DNA of 63,902 bases from Spirochaetaceae bacterium (GCA_025358255.1 JANYKC010000013.1:1-63902); one strand, 5' to 3'. Shown: positions 26,736 to 36,304, numbered from the stretch's first letter. Program-made: numbers and translations. Notes: generated from the sequence alone by a model not told the origin.

Positions 26736-27331
26736 GCGCCGTCCTTCGCCTTGTCGCCGAGCATGGAGAAAAAGGCGAGCATGCCGGTGCGCAGTCCTGC
26801 CAGCTCCTCGTCGGACTTCTCCGAGCCGCCGAAGGCCGCGCTGAAGAGTATGCCGGTCACGAATATCCTGATGAGGGCGCGTCGCGTCATGTGCGCCCCT
26901 TCCTCGCTCTGGCTGCGCCCACCCTCGAAATAGGGGTCGAGGATGCGGTCTATCGAGTCTATCACCCGCTCAAGGCCGGGCTGGACCAGGTTTCGCCGGC
27001 TTGCGTCGAAGAGCATCCCGCGGAGGAGGGGCAGGGCTTCCTTGAGTGCCAGGAGGCCGCTGCCGAGGAGGGAAGCCAGGCGGTCGTCAAGGGATTGGCT
27101 CGAGGTCGCGAGCTCCTCGAGGTCGGCGTTGAAGCGCTCCCAGCCCCACGCGGCCGAGGCCTCGAAGAGGGATTCCTTGTCGTCGAAGTAGGTATAGACC
27201 GAGCCGGTCGAGATGCCGGCCCCCGCCCCTATGTCCTTGAGCGTCGTTTCCTGGAAGCCCTTTTCGCCAAAGACGGCGATCGCCGCCTCCAGGATGCGGG
27301 CGCGCATGCCCTCGTCGCGAGTTCTCGACAT
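26732..27331 (-). CDS. TetR-family transcriptional regulator of the RND operon
   Basis: A 199-residue repressor. The N-terminal helix-turn-helix is ETTLKDIGAGAGISTGSVYTYFDDKESLF (about residues 23-50, key stretch GISTGSVYTYF). A variable ligand domain follows. It is the first gene of the minus-strand operon and overlaps the pump start by 4 bases. It probably represses its own promoter through the AT-rich imperfect palindrome at 27352-27369. Confidence 0.93.
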   Translation of the reverse strand: MSRTRDEGMRARILEAAIAVFGEKGFQETTLKDIGAGAGISTGSVYTYFDDKESLFEASAAWGWERFNADLEELATSSQSLDDRLASLLGSGLLALKEALPLLRGMLFDASRRNLVQPGLERVIDSIDRILDPYFEGGRSQSEEGAHMTRRALIRIFVTGILFSAAFGGSEKSDEELAGLRTGMLAFFSMLGDKAKDGA

Positions 27332-27343
27332 TCCGCGCCCCTT

Positions 27344-27369
27344 ATTATAATTAATTGAACAATCAGTTA
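27344..27369 (-). promoter_or_regulatory. TetR promoter -10 and candidate operator
   Basis: On the minus strand the -10 box TATAAT is at 27349-27344. Just upstream is the imperfect palindrome TAATTGA-ACAA-TCAGTTA (27352-27369, one mismatch), placed where it would block the -35 region. It stands out as AT-rich within high-GC DNA. Confidence 0.5.
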
Positions 27370-27650
27370 TTTATCAAAAGGGGCCATTCTTGTCAATCCC
27401 TGAGCGGAGGGCCTAAGCCCAAAGGCTTTCCCGAGGGGGAGTATGGCGCGGCCGAATTGGCGCGGGAGTGAGGTTGGTTGAGAGGATCGGACAGGGTATT
27501 TGTTTCCTTGTGAAGGGTTTGTTTCCCCGTGGAGGACTGGCTTGCGGGGAGGGTGAAGCCAAACGTGGAAGGAAGCGCAGGGTCAAGCTCTCTCGATAAT
27601 TTATAGGTCAAAGAGGAGAAAAATGCGCGAAAGCGGGAAAAACACCTATA

Positions 27651-27687
27651 AAAATCCCGTTGCATCGGGATTTTAACTGGATATACT
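27651..27687 (+). promoter_or_regulatory. Promoter of the LuxR-type gene within an inverted repeat
   Basis: A perfect 9-bp inverted repeat (AAAATCCCG 27651-27659, CGGGATTTT 27666-27674) has the -35 box TTGCAT as its loop (27660-27665). A 16-base spacer leads to TATACT (27682-27687). Transcription would start at or within a couple of bases of the ATG at 27696, leaving no leader. Confidence 0.55.
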
Positions 27688-27695
27688 CCTAGAGC

Positions 27696-30479
27696 ATGAG
27701 CACAACAAGCCACGAGAGCACGCGGTTCGCCGCCGCGCGCCTGACCGTGCCTCGACTCAGGGCCGATCGCGTCCGTCGATCTCGCCTTGTCGAACTCCTC
27801 GAGGGTTCGAGCTCGTGCCGCCTGGTTTTCATCCAGGCACCCGCCGGCTTCGGCAAGACTACGCTCATCGCCGACTGGCTCGCCTCCTCCCGGAGGCCCT
27901 TCGCCTGGCTCGGCATCGACCGCGAGGAGCTCGATGCCGACGCTTTTCTTGCAAGGCTGGAAGCGGCCATAGAATATGCCCTGTGCGGGGCTGCGGGGCG
28001 AAAAGGCATCGACGCGGGAAACATGCCCCTTTCGAGGGAAGGCATCATGCTTTCGGTCTCAGGCCGCATGAGTGGGGCCGGACGGCCCCTTGTCCTGGTG
28101 CTGGACGATTTCCACAACCTCCACGACCACGAGGGGCAGGAACTGGTCGCCCGTCTCTGCGACCTCCTCCCGGCTGGCGCAAGCATCGTCATCGCCAGCC
28201 GCGAGGGCATTCCCTTTCCCGCCGCGCGGCTGAGGGCCAGGGGTGAGCTTGCCGAGTTCGACCGGGATGACCTCCGCTTCACCCCCTCCGAGGTCCGCGA
28301 ATTCCTCAACCGGATCTCGCCGGCCAGGATATCGGACGAGGATGCGGCCGTCCTCGAGGAACGCACCGAAGGCTGGATCGCCGGACTCCAGCTTGCCGTC
28401 ATCGCGCTCAGGGACGGCCGCGATCCTCGGCGGTTCATCGAGGCTTTCGGCGGGACTACCCGCGATGTCTACGACTTCCTTTCCCAGGAGGCCCTCGGTG
28501 CCCTTCCACGGCCCGACCTTGAGCTGTTCACCTCGCTCTCCGTCGTCGACAGCTTCAATGCGTCGCTCTGCGCCGCCCTTTCGGGGCGGGAGGACGCCGG
28601 CGAGAGCCTGGTCCGTCTCGAGCGCGATTGCCTCTTCATGGTTCCCTTGGACGACAGCCGCTCCTGGTACAGGTTCCACATCCTTTTCCGCCAGGCCCTC
28701 CTGGGGCGCCTGCGGGCCAGCGATCCGGGGCGAGAGCGGAAACTGCGGCATGCGGCCTCCGCCTGGCTGGAAGCCAACGGCCATCCGGCAGAGGCGCTCA
28801 GGCAGGCGGTGCTCGCCGGCGACGCCGATAGGGCGGGATGCCTCGCCGAGGACCACGCCATCGCGGCGCTCGAGCGCGGGGACCTGAGGGAACTCCGGGA
28901 AGGCTTCGAGGCGATCGGGGACGGGGCGATCCCGGTAGGTCCCTGGTTCAACCTGGCCGCGGGCTGGGTGGCGGCCTATGCGGGCGAGCTCGCGGTGGCG
29001 CAGGAGCGGGCAGCATGCGCGGAGGACGCCTCGCTGGAGGCGGCGGCCCTCCTCGCCGCCTCCCGGGCCGGCTTTCCCGAGCGCTTCCGCACTTCCGTAG
29101 GCCAAGAGGCCTATGATGCCGCCGACCTTGTGGCGGTCCGTAGGGCGGCCGCGCGTTGCGCAAGCGACGCCTCCCCTGGCGCACGGAAGCTGGCGGGGCG
29201 GATCGAAGCCCTCAGGGCCTACCTCGTGTCCCTCCAGGCCGAGTCGCGCGTCGCCGTGGACAGGGCGGCGCGGGCCCTCGAGCTCCTGCCGGAGGATGAC
29301 CTGGGCTGCCGCTGCCTCGCCGAGGCGACCCTCGCCTGCGCCCTCTATGGCGTGACCGCGGATTGCGAAGCCATCCTCGTCTACGAAAAGGCGATGGAGA
29401 CGGCACAGCGCGCGGGGGCCCGCCATGTCCGCTACCTCGCCGCCGCCGGGCTGGCCAACCTCTCCCTGGCCCGCGGCGACCTTGAGCGCGCCAAGGCCAT
29501 GTGCGTCGCGATGATAGCCGAGCCGGGGGCCGAACGCTTCCCGGCCATAGGCGATGTCCACGTCATCCTCTCCCGGCTCGAATGGGAACGCGGGGAGATA
29601 GGCGCGGCCCTGGAATCGGGGCGTCGCGGCCTTGAGCTTTGCCGCCGTTGGGGGCAGGCCGACAGCCTCGTCCAGGCCTACATAACCCTGGCCACCGCCT
29701 TCTCCGCGGCGGGCGACGCCGAGGCCGGCCTCGACCTCCTCGGACGGGCGACGCGCCACGAGTCGGTTTCCGCCTGGCACAAGCTCAACATCGACGAGGC
29801 GATCGCCTCGATCGAGATCGAGCGGGGAAACCGCGCGGGCTCCGACGCCTTCTGCTCGCGTCCCCAGACCATAGGGACCTTCGAGGGCTACTGCACCCTC
29901 GCCCATTGGCTCATCCTTCGCCGCCGCGCCGCGGAGGCCCTGCCTTTCATCCAGGTCATGTGCGAGAAGGGCGAGCTCCGGGGCACCCTGCCGCGCCTGG
30001 CCGAGGGTTTCATCCTCTTGGCCTTGGCCTCCAAGTCCCGGGGAGAGCGGGAAGCCGCCAGGGCCTGGCTCGACAAGGCCCTGGCCCTCTCCTCACCCCA
30101 AGCCTACCTGATGCGCTTCGTCCGCAGGGGCGAGGGCGTGGCCGAGCTCCTCCGCGAGCGGGAAGCCAAGCTCCCCGACCCCTTCGTCCGCGCCCTCCTC
30201 CTGGCCTTCGAGGCAAGCGGGGCGCGGCGGGCAGAGAAGCGGGAAGCGTGGCGGGCCGACGGTGGCCAAAGGAGAGGCAGCGCCGTGGAGGTCCTGTCGC
30301 CGCGCGAGCTCGAGGTGCTGCGACTCCTGGGAGACGGACTCACCGCCGTGGAGATCGCGGATCGGTCTTTCGTGGCGGCCAGCACGGTGCGCTCGCACAT
30401 CAAGGCCATCTACGGGAAGCTCGGCACGCATCGCCGGGTCGAGGCCCTCCGTCGGGCGGGCGAGCTGGGGCTGCTCTAG
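27696..30479 (+). CDS. MalT-like LuxR-family (LAL) ATP-dependent regulator
   Basis: Large regulator of 927 residues. A STAND-type ATPase domain comes first (P-loop GFGKTT at 51-56, then LVLVLDDFHNL). A helical/TPR-rich sensor region covers about 370-830, and a LuxR helix-turn-helix closes the protein (LSPRELEVLRLLGDGLT ... STVRSHIKAIYGKLGTH, about 865-925). Relatives bind an effector and ATP, then activate transcription. No Shine-Dalgarno precedes the ATG, and the promoter places the mRNA start next to it, so it may be leaderless. The oligopeptide importer genes downstream are a plausible target. Confidence 0.9.
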   Translation: MSTTSHESTRFAAARLTVPRLRADRVRRSRLVELLEGSSSCRLVFIQAPAGFGKTTLIADWLASSRRPFAWLGIDREELDADAFLARLEAAIEYALCGAAGRKGIDAGNMPLSREGIMLSVSGRMSGAGRPLVLVLDDFHNLHDHEGQELVARLCDLLPAGASIVIASREGIPFPAARLRARGELAEFDRDDLRFTPSEVREFLNRISPARISDEDAAVLEERTEGWIAGLQLAVIALRDGRDPRRFIEAFGGTTRDVYDFLSQEALGALPRPDLELFTSLSVVDSFNASLCAALSGREDAGESLVRLERDCLFMVPLDDSRSWYRFHILFRQALLGRLRASDPGRERKLRHAASAWLEANGHPAEALRQAVLAGDADRAGCLAEDHAIAALERGDLRELREGFEAIGDGAIPVGPWFNLAAGWVAAYAGELAVAQERAACAEDASLEAAALLAASRAGFPERFRTSVGQEAYDAADLVAVRRAAARCASDASPGARKLAGRIEALRAYLVSLQAESRVAVDRAARALELLPEDDLGCRCLAEATLACALYGVTADCEAILVYEKAMETAQRAGARHVRYLAAAGLANLSLARGDLERAKAMCVAMIAEPGAERFPAIGDVHVILSRLEWERGEIGAALESGRRGLELCRRWGQADSLVQAYITLATAFSAAGDAEAGLDLLGRATRHESVSAWHKLNIDEAIASIEIERGNRAGSDAFCSRPQTIGTFEGYCTLAHWLILRRRAAEALPFIQVMCEKGELRGTLPRLAEGFILLALASKSRGEREAARAWLDKALALSSPQAYLMRFVRRGEGVAELLREREAKLPDPFVRALLLAFEASGARRAEKREAWRADGGQRRGSAVEVLSPRELEVLRLLGDGLTAVEIADRSFVAASTVRSHIKAIYGKLGTHRRVEALRRAGELGLL

Positions 30480-30619
30480 TCTCCGACGCCGATTCCCCCG
30501 AATTGATGATGCCCTGACGGCAAGTCCTGCCCCAGAGTAAAGGCGCGATGGTCCCTTTCGCGCCGCGCCATGGGCAGGGCCGGGGACCCGCTATCCGAAT
30601 GTCGCGGAGGCAGTCCCCG

Positions 30620-33184
30620 ATGAAGAGAAAAGCGCCCGCAGTCCTCGTCGCCCTCGTCCTGGCCCTCTCGCTGAGCGCCCAGGTGAAGGGCCCTATCCTC
30701 GACAAGATCCTCCTGGACGCCAAGACCCAGCAGGATATCGCCCTCAAGGATGTCGCGACCGGCAAGTCCGACATGTTCAACTATGTCACGGACGGCGCCG
30801 CCTTCAAGGCCCTCCCGGACGACGTCAAGGCGAACCTCACCGCCTACGACAACACCGGCTCAAGCTACATCTCCCTCTACCTGAATCCCTACCCGAACAA
30901 GGCGCCATACACCGGGACGGTCGAGGGCAAGGCGGTCTTCAATCCCTTCGCGATCCGCGAGGTCCGCTTCGCGATCAACTTCATCTTCAGCCGGAAGCAG
31001 ATCATCGACGAGATCATGGTCGGCGCCGGGCTCCCGATGTACACGCCCGTCACGCCCGGCCAGCCCAACTCCTCGCGCTTCGGTTTCATCGCCTCCAAGC
31101 TCGGCTTCACGGCCACCGGCAACGAGAAGAAGGCCATCGCCGACATCGCCGCGGCGATGCAGAAGGCCGCCGAGCTGCCCGAGAACAAGGGACGCCTGGT
31201 CAAGAGCGGCCAGTGGTGGAACTTCGACGGCAAGCCCGTCACCCTCAAGTTCCTCATCCGGGTCGACGACCCGACGGTGCGCCTCCCCGAGGGACGCTAT
31301 GTCGCGGACCAGATCGAGAAGGCGGGGATCAAGGTCGAGCGCCTCGAGTGGGACCGCACGCGCTGCCGCCAGCTCTGGGACAAGAGCGACCCCGCCGAGC
31401 TCGGCTGGAGCATCTACACCGAAGGCTGGGGCGGCGGACAGACCAACGCCTTCTTCGAGACCAACATCTCCCAGATGGCAGCGCCTTGGTTCGGCGGCAT
31501 GCCCGGCGGCAACAAGGAAGGCTTCTGGAGCTACGAGAATCCCGAGATCGACGCCCTCACCCAGGCCTGCGTGAACGGCCGCGTGAAGGACTCGGCGGAT
31601 TACTACGAAAAGCTCCTCAAGGCCAACGAGATCGGCCTCCGGGAAGCGGTGCGCATCTGGGTCTCCGCCCAGACCGTCTACTACTGCGTCAACAAGGACC
31701 GCTTCAACAGCCGCTTCGTGACCGGCGCGGGCGATGGCATCAACAAATTCTCCTTCTATACCGCTGACGTGAAGCCGGACAAGGACGGCCAGAAGGTCCT
31801 CCGCGAGACGGTCTTCTCCGCCCGCGGCGCCCTCTTCATGTCCGCCTGGGATCCCATCGGCGCTGACGGCGCGAGCGACACCTACAGCCAGGCTGTCATC
31901 CAGGTCCTTGGAGACCCCGAGACCATCGCCAACCCGGTCACGGGGCTATTTTTCCCCATGCGCGCCTCCTGGAAGGGCGTCAAGACGGACATCGCGGTCG
32001 GGGACACTGTCACCGGCAAGATCCCTGTCCCGAAGGACGCCGTCCTGTGGAACGCCAGGACCCAGAAATGGGAGTCGGGCATCGTCTATGTCGACGTGAA
32101 CGGCGACGGCCAGACCTACGACTACAAGAAGACCAGCGACAAGAGCGAGTATGCCACCTCTTTTTCGACCGCCACCTTCACCTTCAAGCCGGTGAACTGG
32201 CAGCATGGCAGGGCCCTCACCCAGGCCGACTACCGCTATGCCCTCTCCCGCCCCTATGACCTGTGCGTCAAGCGCGGCGCGGATGACAAGATCTATGAGG
32301 AAAGCTACGCGAGCGCGTTCAACCCGAACCTTCCCCGCTACAAGGGCTATGTGTTCAACAAGGACGGCTCCATCACCGTATACGGTGACGTGAACTACCC
32401 GATGGACCAGTCGACCCTCGCCAATCTCCTCTGCCCCTCCCTCATGATCGAAGGCTCGAACTACAGCACCTTCATCCCCTGGGAGATCCACGAGGCCTCC
32501 AAGTTCCTCGTCTCCGAAGGCTCAGCCTCCAGGACGGTCTATGTCTTCAACTCCAACGGCGACTTCAGCGAGATCGACCTCATCTCCCAGAACTGCGTCG
32601 CCGACCTCAAGGCCAAGCTCCAGGAGCTGGTGGCCCGCAAGTACGTACCTGAGGGCCTCAAGGGCTTCGTGACGCCCGAGCAGGCGGTCAAGGGCTACAC
32701 CGACGCCATCGCCTTCATCGACAAGCACGGCCATGCCTACATCTCCAACGGCGGCTTCATCCTCGACCGCTACGATCCCACGAACAACACCGCCGTCCTG
32801 GTCGCCAACCGCGATCCCTCCTATCCCTTCGAGAAGGGCTACTTCACCAAGTACCTCGCGACGGCCTTCGCCAGGGTCGACGCCATCCGCGTCCCCTCCT
32901 ACAAGAAGGGCGCGGGGCTCGCGGTCGGCGTGACAGTGAGCGAGGTCGCATTCCCCGCGAACGCGACCAAGCCGGCGGCCAAGGCCAATGTCACGGTCAC
33001 CCTCGTCGCCAATGACAAGGAGACCGTCTACAAGGCGGCCTCGACCAAGGCAGGAAGCTTCGAGGCCCAGATCCCCGCCAAGGACCTGGACTCCCTGAAG
33101 CCCGGCTCCTACACGATCGTAGTCGAGGCCGCCCTCGGCACCGAAGCCGGCGCGGTCGACCAGGCCAACCTGATCGTGTTCTAG
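30620..33184 (+). CDS. Peptide/oligosaccharide ABC transporter substrate-binding protein (family 5)
   Basis: An 854-residue extracytoplasmic receptor with signal peptide (1-21, LALSLSAQ). Family-5 features include INFIFSRKQIIDEIM and DRYDPTNNTAVLVANRDPSYPF. It is longer than usual DppA/OppA (500-600 residues) and ends with a beta-sandwich domain of about 95 residues (TVSEVAFPANATKPAAKANV...). The start at 30620 has GGAGG 9 bases upstream; the frame is open from 30548 without a ribosome site. A hairpin separates it from the permeases. The ligand could be peptides or, as in related thermophiles and spirochaetes, oligosaccharides. Confidence 0.88.
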   Translation: MKRKAPAVLVALVLALSLSAQVKGPILDKILLDAKTQQDIALKDVATGKSDMFNYVTDGAAFKALPDDVKANLTAYDNTGSSYISLYLNPYPNKAPYTGTVEGKAVFNPFAIREVRFAINFIFSRKQIIDEIMVGAGLPMYTPVTPGQPNSSRFGFIASKLGFTATGNEKKAIADIAAAMQKAAELPENKGRLVKSGQWWNFDGKPVTLKFLIRVDDPTVRLPEGRYVADQIEKAGIKVERLEWDRTRCRQLWDKSDPAELGWSIYTEGWGGGQTNAFFETNISQMAAPWFGGMPGGNKEGFWSYENPEIDALTQACVNGRVKDSADYYEKLLKANEIGLREAVRIWVSAQTVYYCVNKDRFNSRFVTGAGDGINKFSFYTADVKPDKDGQKVLRETVFSARGALFMSAWDPIGADGASDTYSQAVIQVLGDPETIANPVTGLFFPMRASWKGVKTDIAVGDTVTGKIPVPKDAVLWNARTQKWESGIVYVDVNGDGQTYDYKKTSDKSEYATSFSTATFTFKPVNWQHGRALTQADYRYALSRPYDLCVKRGADDKIYEESYASAFNPNLPRYKGYVFNKDGSITVYGDVNYPMDQSTLANLLCPSLMIEGSNYSTFIPWEIHEASKFLVSEGSASRTVYVFNSNGDFSEIDLISQNCVADLKAKLQELVARKYVPEGLKGFVTPEQAVKGYTDAIAFIDKHGHAYISNGGFILDRYDPTNNTAVLVANRDPSYPFEKGYFTKYLATAFARVDAIRVPSYKKGAGLAVGVTVSEVAFPANATKPAAKANVTVTLVANDKETVYKAASTKAGSFEAQIPAKDLDSLKPGSYTIVVEAALGTEAGAVDQANLIVF

Positions 33185-33200
33185 AAAGACCTTTCGAAGT

Positions 33201-33240
33201 GACCACGGAGGCGGGAGTATCCCCGCTTCCGTGGTCTTTC
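33201..33240 (+). terminator. Strong hairpin after the binding-protein gene
   Basis: A 15-bp stem (33201-33215 with 33222-33236, one G-U pair, 6-base loop) is followed by TTTC. It begins 16 bases after the stop. It may partly end transcription so that less permease than binding protein is made. Confidence 0.7.
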
Positions 33241-33295
33241 CTAGCCATGACTTTGCGCCTGCCCCCTATCCTTTCCCGCCTTTGAAGGACGGCCT

Positions 33296-34336
33296 ATGTA
33301 CCGCAAGTACCTTGCGAAACGGGCGATGTACGGGATCCTCATGTACGTCACGATGATCTTCGTGTATTCGACCCTCTTCAACAGCGTCGCCGACAGGACC
33401 GTGCGATCGCTCATCGACGAGCAGATCGCCCAGGAGTCGACGCGCTACAGGAACCTCGACGAAGTCCAGCTCCGTTCCTTCATCGAGTCCCGCCGCCAGC
33501 AAAAATACAACCAATACCACCTCAACGACCCCCTCATCGGGCGCATATTCTTCCGCGCCGTGCGGACCCTGGCCTTCGATTTCGGGAACTCCACGACGAT
33601 GAAGGCGTCCAACGGCGACCGCCTTGTCATGGGCATCATCCTCGAGGCCTTCCCCAAGACCATCATCCTCTTCACGACCCAGATCGTCATCGTGACCTTC
33701 CTCGGCGTGGCCATGGGCCTCTACGCGGCCCGGAAGCCGGGTGGCCTCCTGGACAGGACGACATCGATGCTCACGATGGTGACGAACGGCCTCCCGGCCT
33801 GGTGGCTGGGCATGCTCGCCATCATGCTCTTCGCCTACGCGGTGCCGATATTCCCTTCCGGGGGCCTGCGCTCCAACCCGCCGCCCCAGGGCTTCGCGGG
33901 CACCCTCGACTTCCTGTGGCACCTTTCACTCCCCCTCCTCACCCTCGTGGTCCTCGGCGTCTGGGGGACCGCCTATCTCACGCGGAACATCGTGCTCTCG
34001 AGCCTCCAGGAGGATTTCGTCATGGCCGCCAGGGCGCGGGGCGTCCCCGAGGCCGCCGTGCTCTTCGGCCACACGCTCCGCACCTCGATGCCGGCCATCA
34101 TGACCCTGGCCATACTGGGGCTTTTTTCCTCCATCGCGGGGAACATCATAGTTGAAGGCATTTTTGGCTGGCCGGGACTGGGAAACCTCTATTTCGTCGC
34201 CGTCCAGACAAACGACATACCAGTGCTCATGGGGACGCTGGCCATCGAGACCCTCGTCAACATGCTCGGCTTCGTGATCCTGGACCTCATCTACGGACTC
34301 CTTGATCCTCGCGTCAAGGTGGGAGGGAAGGCATGA
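33296..34336 (+). CDS. Oligopeptide-type ABC permease (DppB/OppB family)
   Basis: Inner-membrane permease of 346 residues. TM1 (RAMYGILMYVTMIFVYSTLF) is followed by an extracytoplasmic stretch of about 90 residues, then five helices. The EAA-type loop is MAARARGVPEAAVLFGHTLR near residue 243, and the family C-terminal phrase IEGIFGWPGLGNLY-like is present (VEGIFGWPGLGNLYF). It overlaps the DppC gene by 4 bases. Confidence 0.92.
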   Translation: MYRKYLAKRAMYGILMYVTMIFVYSTLFNSVADRTVRSLIDEQIAQESTRYRNLDEVQLRSFIESRRQQKYNQYHLNDPLIGRIFFRAVRTLAFDFGNSTTMKASNGDRLVMGIILEAFPKTIILFTTQIVIVTFLGVAMGLYAARKPGGLLDRTTSMLTMVTNGLPAWWLGMLAIMLFAYAVPIFPSGGLRSNPPPQGFAGTLDFLWHLSLPLLTLVVLGVWGTAYLTRNIVLSSLQEDFVMAARARGVPEAAVLFGHTLRTSMPAIMTLAILGLFSSIAGNIIVEGIFGWPGLGNLYFVAVQTNDIPVLMGTLAIETLVNMLGFVILDLIYGLLDPRVKVGGKA

Positions 34337-35736
34337 ACCTTCGCGATTCCATCGGCGTCCTCGGCCGCTTCTGGAAGGAGTTCTCGAAGGAGCGATCGGG
34401 GATCGCCGGCCTTTCCCTCCTCCTCGCCTTCGTCATCCTCGGCGTGCTGGGGCCGGCCATCGTGCCCTTCCCCGAGGCGACCGGACATTGGAGGGACATC
34501 TCCTTCTGGCAGGACAACCCCCGCGCCGCGCCGCCTGCATGGACCAATTGGTTCTCGTCGCGCAAAGGCGCGGTCTCCACGGTCCTCCGCGGCCCGAAGG
34601 TCCAGGAGGGGAACCCGGGCGACGGCACCGGCGTCACCACCTTCTCCTTCAACTACCGCGCCGACTTCGACAAGCCTCCGAGGGACGTCGTCATCCGCTT
34701 CCAGGGCAGGGGCCAGGTACCGGTGTCGATCGAGGTCGAGAGGCCCGATGGCCTCGTGGCGGAGATCTTCAGGGAGCAGCTCGAGCTTGCTGAAGGGGAC
34801 CTGCAACGCGTCTCCATCGATCGCAATTGCGCGCAGAGCCTGATCGAATTCGTCCGGGCCCAGGACGAGGCCCTCGCGTCGACCATGAGCGCGGGGACGA
34901 TCAAGCCCTTGTATGTGCTCTTTTCCCGGATCGGGAAGGGCCTCGGCGAGACGCCGCTGCCGCTCAAGGGCGATTACGTCCTGCGCGTCTCGGCCCTCCG
35001 CCTCTCGCCGGACTTTAGCGTCGATCCGCCCGAGGTGATGGTGTCAGGCGACGTGGCGGGGATCCTCGGAACGGACATCTCCAAGCGGGATGTCTTCACC
35101 GGGCTCATCGTGGGCATACGCTGGGCTTTGGTGATCGGCATCCTCACCTCGATCGTGACGGTGCTCTGCGGCGTGTTCTTCGGCGTCACCGCCGCCTTTT
35201 TCGGCGGGGTCGTGGACTGGTTGCTGAACCGGATCTACGAGCTCATCTACCTCATGCCCGTCCTCCCCTTCCTCATCGTGATCTCCGCCATCTTCAAGCC
35301 GACGATCTGGAGCCTCATCATCATCATCTGCCTCTTTTTCTGGACCGGCCCCTACAAGCCGGCCTACAGCATGGCCCTCCAGATACGCGAGGAGACCTAT
35401 GTCGAAGCCTCGAGGGGGATCGGGTCCGGCCGCTGGCGCATCATCGTCCGCCACATCGTTCCCATCCTCCTCCCCTACAGCTTCGCGGTGATGGCCCTGT
35501 CCATCCCCGGCGTCATCGTCTACGAGGCGAGCGTGAGCCTCCTGGGCCTGGGCGACGCGACGATCGTGACCTGGGGCCAGCTCCTCAATGACGCCCTCGG
35601 CCAGGGAGCGGTGATCAACAACCTGTGGTGGTGGGTCGTGCCGCCGGGCCTCATGATCGCCCTCATGGGCATGTCCTTCGCCTTCCTCGGGACGGCGCTG
35701 GACAAGATCCTCCATCCCAAGCTAAGGACGAGGTGA
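34333..35736 (+). CDS. Oligopeptide-type ABC permease (DppC/OppC family), enlarged
   Basis: Second permease, 467 residues against about 300 in typical DppC. After TM1 (GIAGLSLLLAFVILGVLGPA) there is an extra domain of about 180 residues, rich in beta strands and likely outside the membrane. The conserved core follows, with GTDISKRDVFTGLIVGIRWAL and the EAA loop EASRGIGSGRWRIIVRHIVP. The extra domain may contact the long binding protein. Confidence 0.9.
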   Translation: MNLRDSIGVLGRFWKEFSKERSGIAGLSLLLAFVILGVLGPAIVPFPEATGHWRDISFWQDNPRAAPPAWTNWFSSRKGAVSTVLRGPKVQEGNPGDGTGVTTFSFNYRADFDKPPRDVVIRFQGRGQVPVSIEVERPDGLVAEIFREQLELAEGDLQRVSIDRNCAQSLIEFVRAQDEALASTMSAGTIKPLYVLFSRIGKGLGETPLPLKGDYVLRVSALRLSPDFSVDPPEVMVSGDVAGILGTDISKRDVFTGLIVGIRWALVIGILTSIVTVLCGVFFGVTAAFFGGVVDWLLNRIYELIYLMPVLPFLIVISAIFKPTIWSLIIIICLFFWTGPYKPAYSMALQIREETYVEASRGIGSGRWRIIVRHIVPILLPYSFAVMALSIPGVIVYEASVSLLGLGDATIVTWGQLLNDALGQGAVINNLWWWVVPPGLMIALMGMSFAFLGTALDKILHPKLRTR

Positions 35737-35740
35737 CGCG

Positions 35741-36220
35741 ATGAGCGATACAACAAGCGGAACGGCCGCAAGGCCCGTCCTCGAGGTCCGTGACCTCGCC
35801 CTCCATTATTTCACCTCACGGGGAGTAGTGCGCGCCCTCGACGGCGTGTCCTTCGACCTCATGCCCGGCGAGGCGCTCGGCCTCGTCGGGGAGTCGGGCT
35901 GCGGCAAGACGACGACGGGACTCGCCCTCCTCAACATGCCCTCGCCTCCCGGACGCATCGTCTCCGGCTCGATAAAGATCGACGGGATCGAGATCGTCGG
36001 CATGGCCGACCGCGAGCTCCGGCGCACCGTGCGCTGGTCCAAGGTCTCGATGGTTTTCCAGGGCGCGATGAGCTGCCTCACGCCCGTGTACACGATACGC
36101 GCGCTTATGCTGGAGACCTGGCGCGTCCACGCGCCGCACCGGCGCGACGTCCGGGACAGCGACCGCGGGGAATGGGTGGAGCCCATGATGCGCAAGTACC
36201 TCTCCCTCTGGAAATGGTAA
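35741..36220 (+). pseudogene. Oligopeptide ABC ATPase (DppD type), truncated by IS21
   Basis: N-terminal part of an ABC ATPase. Walker A (GESGCGKTTTG, residues about 46-56) and the Q-loop (MVFQGAMS, about 107) are intact. After residue 156 the frame enters the IS21-family left end and stops at 36220. The signature motif, Walker B and H-loop are missing, so the product cannot hydrolyse ATP. No remainder of the gene nor the partner DppF is found beyond the element. Confidence 0.88.
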
Positions 36221-36304
36221 GCTGAATTCCTCAGCGGTTGGCAAATAGAATTCCCCACCCGCGGGGGCCTGGGTCGGTATGCTTGGGAGCATGCGGCCCA
36301 GGAA

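Larger units (their letters stand above)
27332..27695. other. Divergent intergenic region between tetR and the luxR-type gene
   Basis: Contains an AT-rich promoter/operator for the TetR gene at its left end and the hairpin-promoter of the LuxR-type gene at its right end. The middle (about 27385-27640) shows no coding potential that matches a known family and no clear RNA gene. Confidence 0.6.

Noticed and set aside
23634..26933. A 1099-codon open frame on the + strand opposite the RND pump gene.
   Set aside because: It is the antisense of a clear pump gene in GC-rich DNA, is compositionally extreme (many Gly, Asp, Arg, His), and shows no family motif.
36209..36220. A target-site duplication flanking IS21.
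   Set aside because: Left flank CTCCCTC and right flank TTTCGGC do not match, so no duplication can be claimed.
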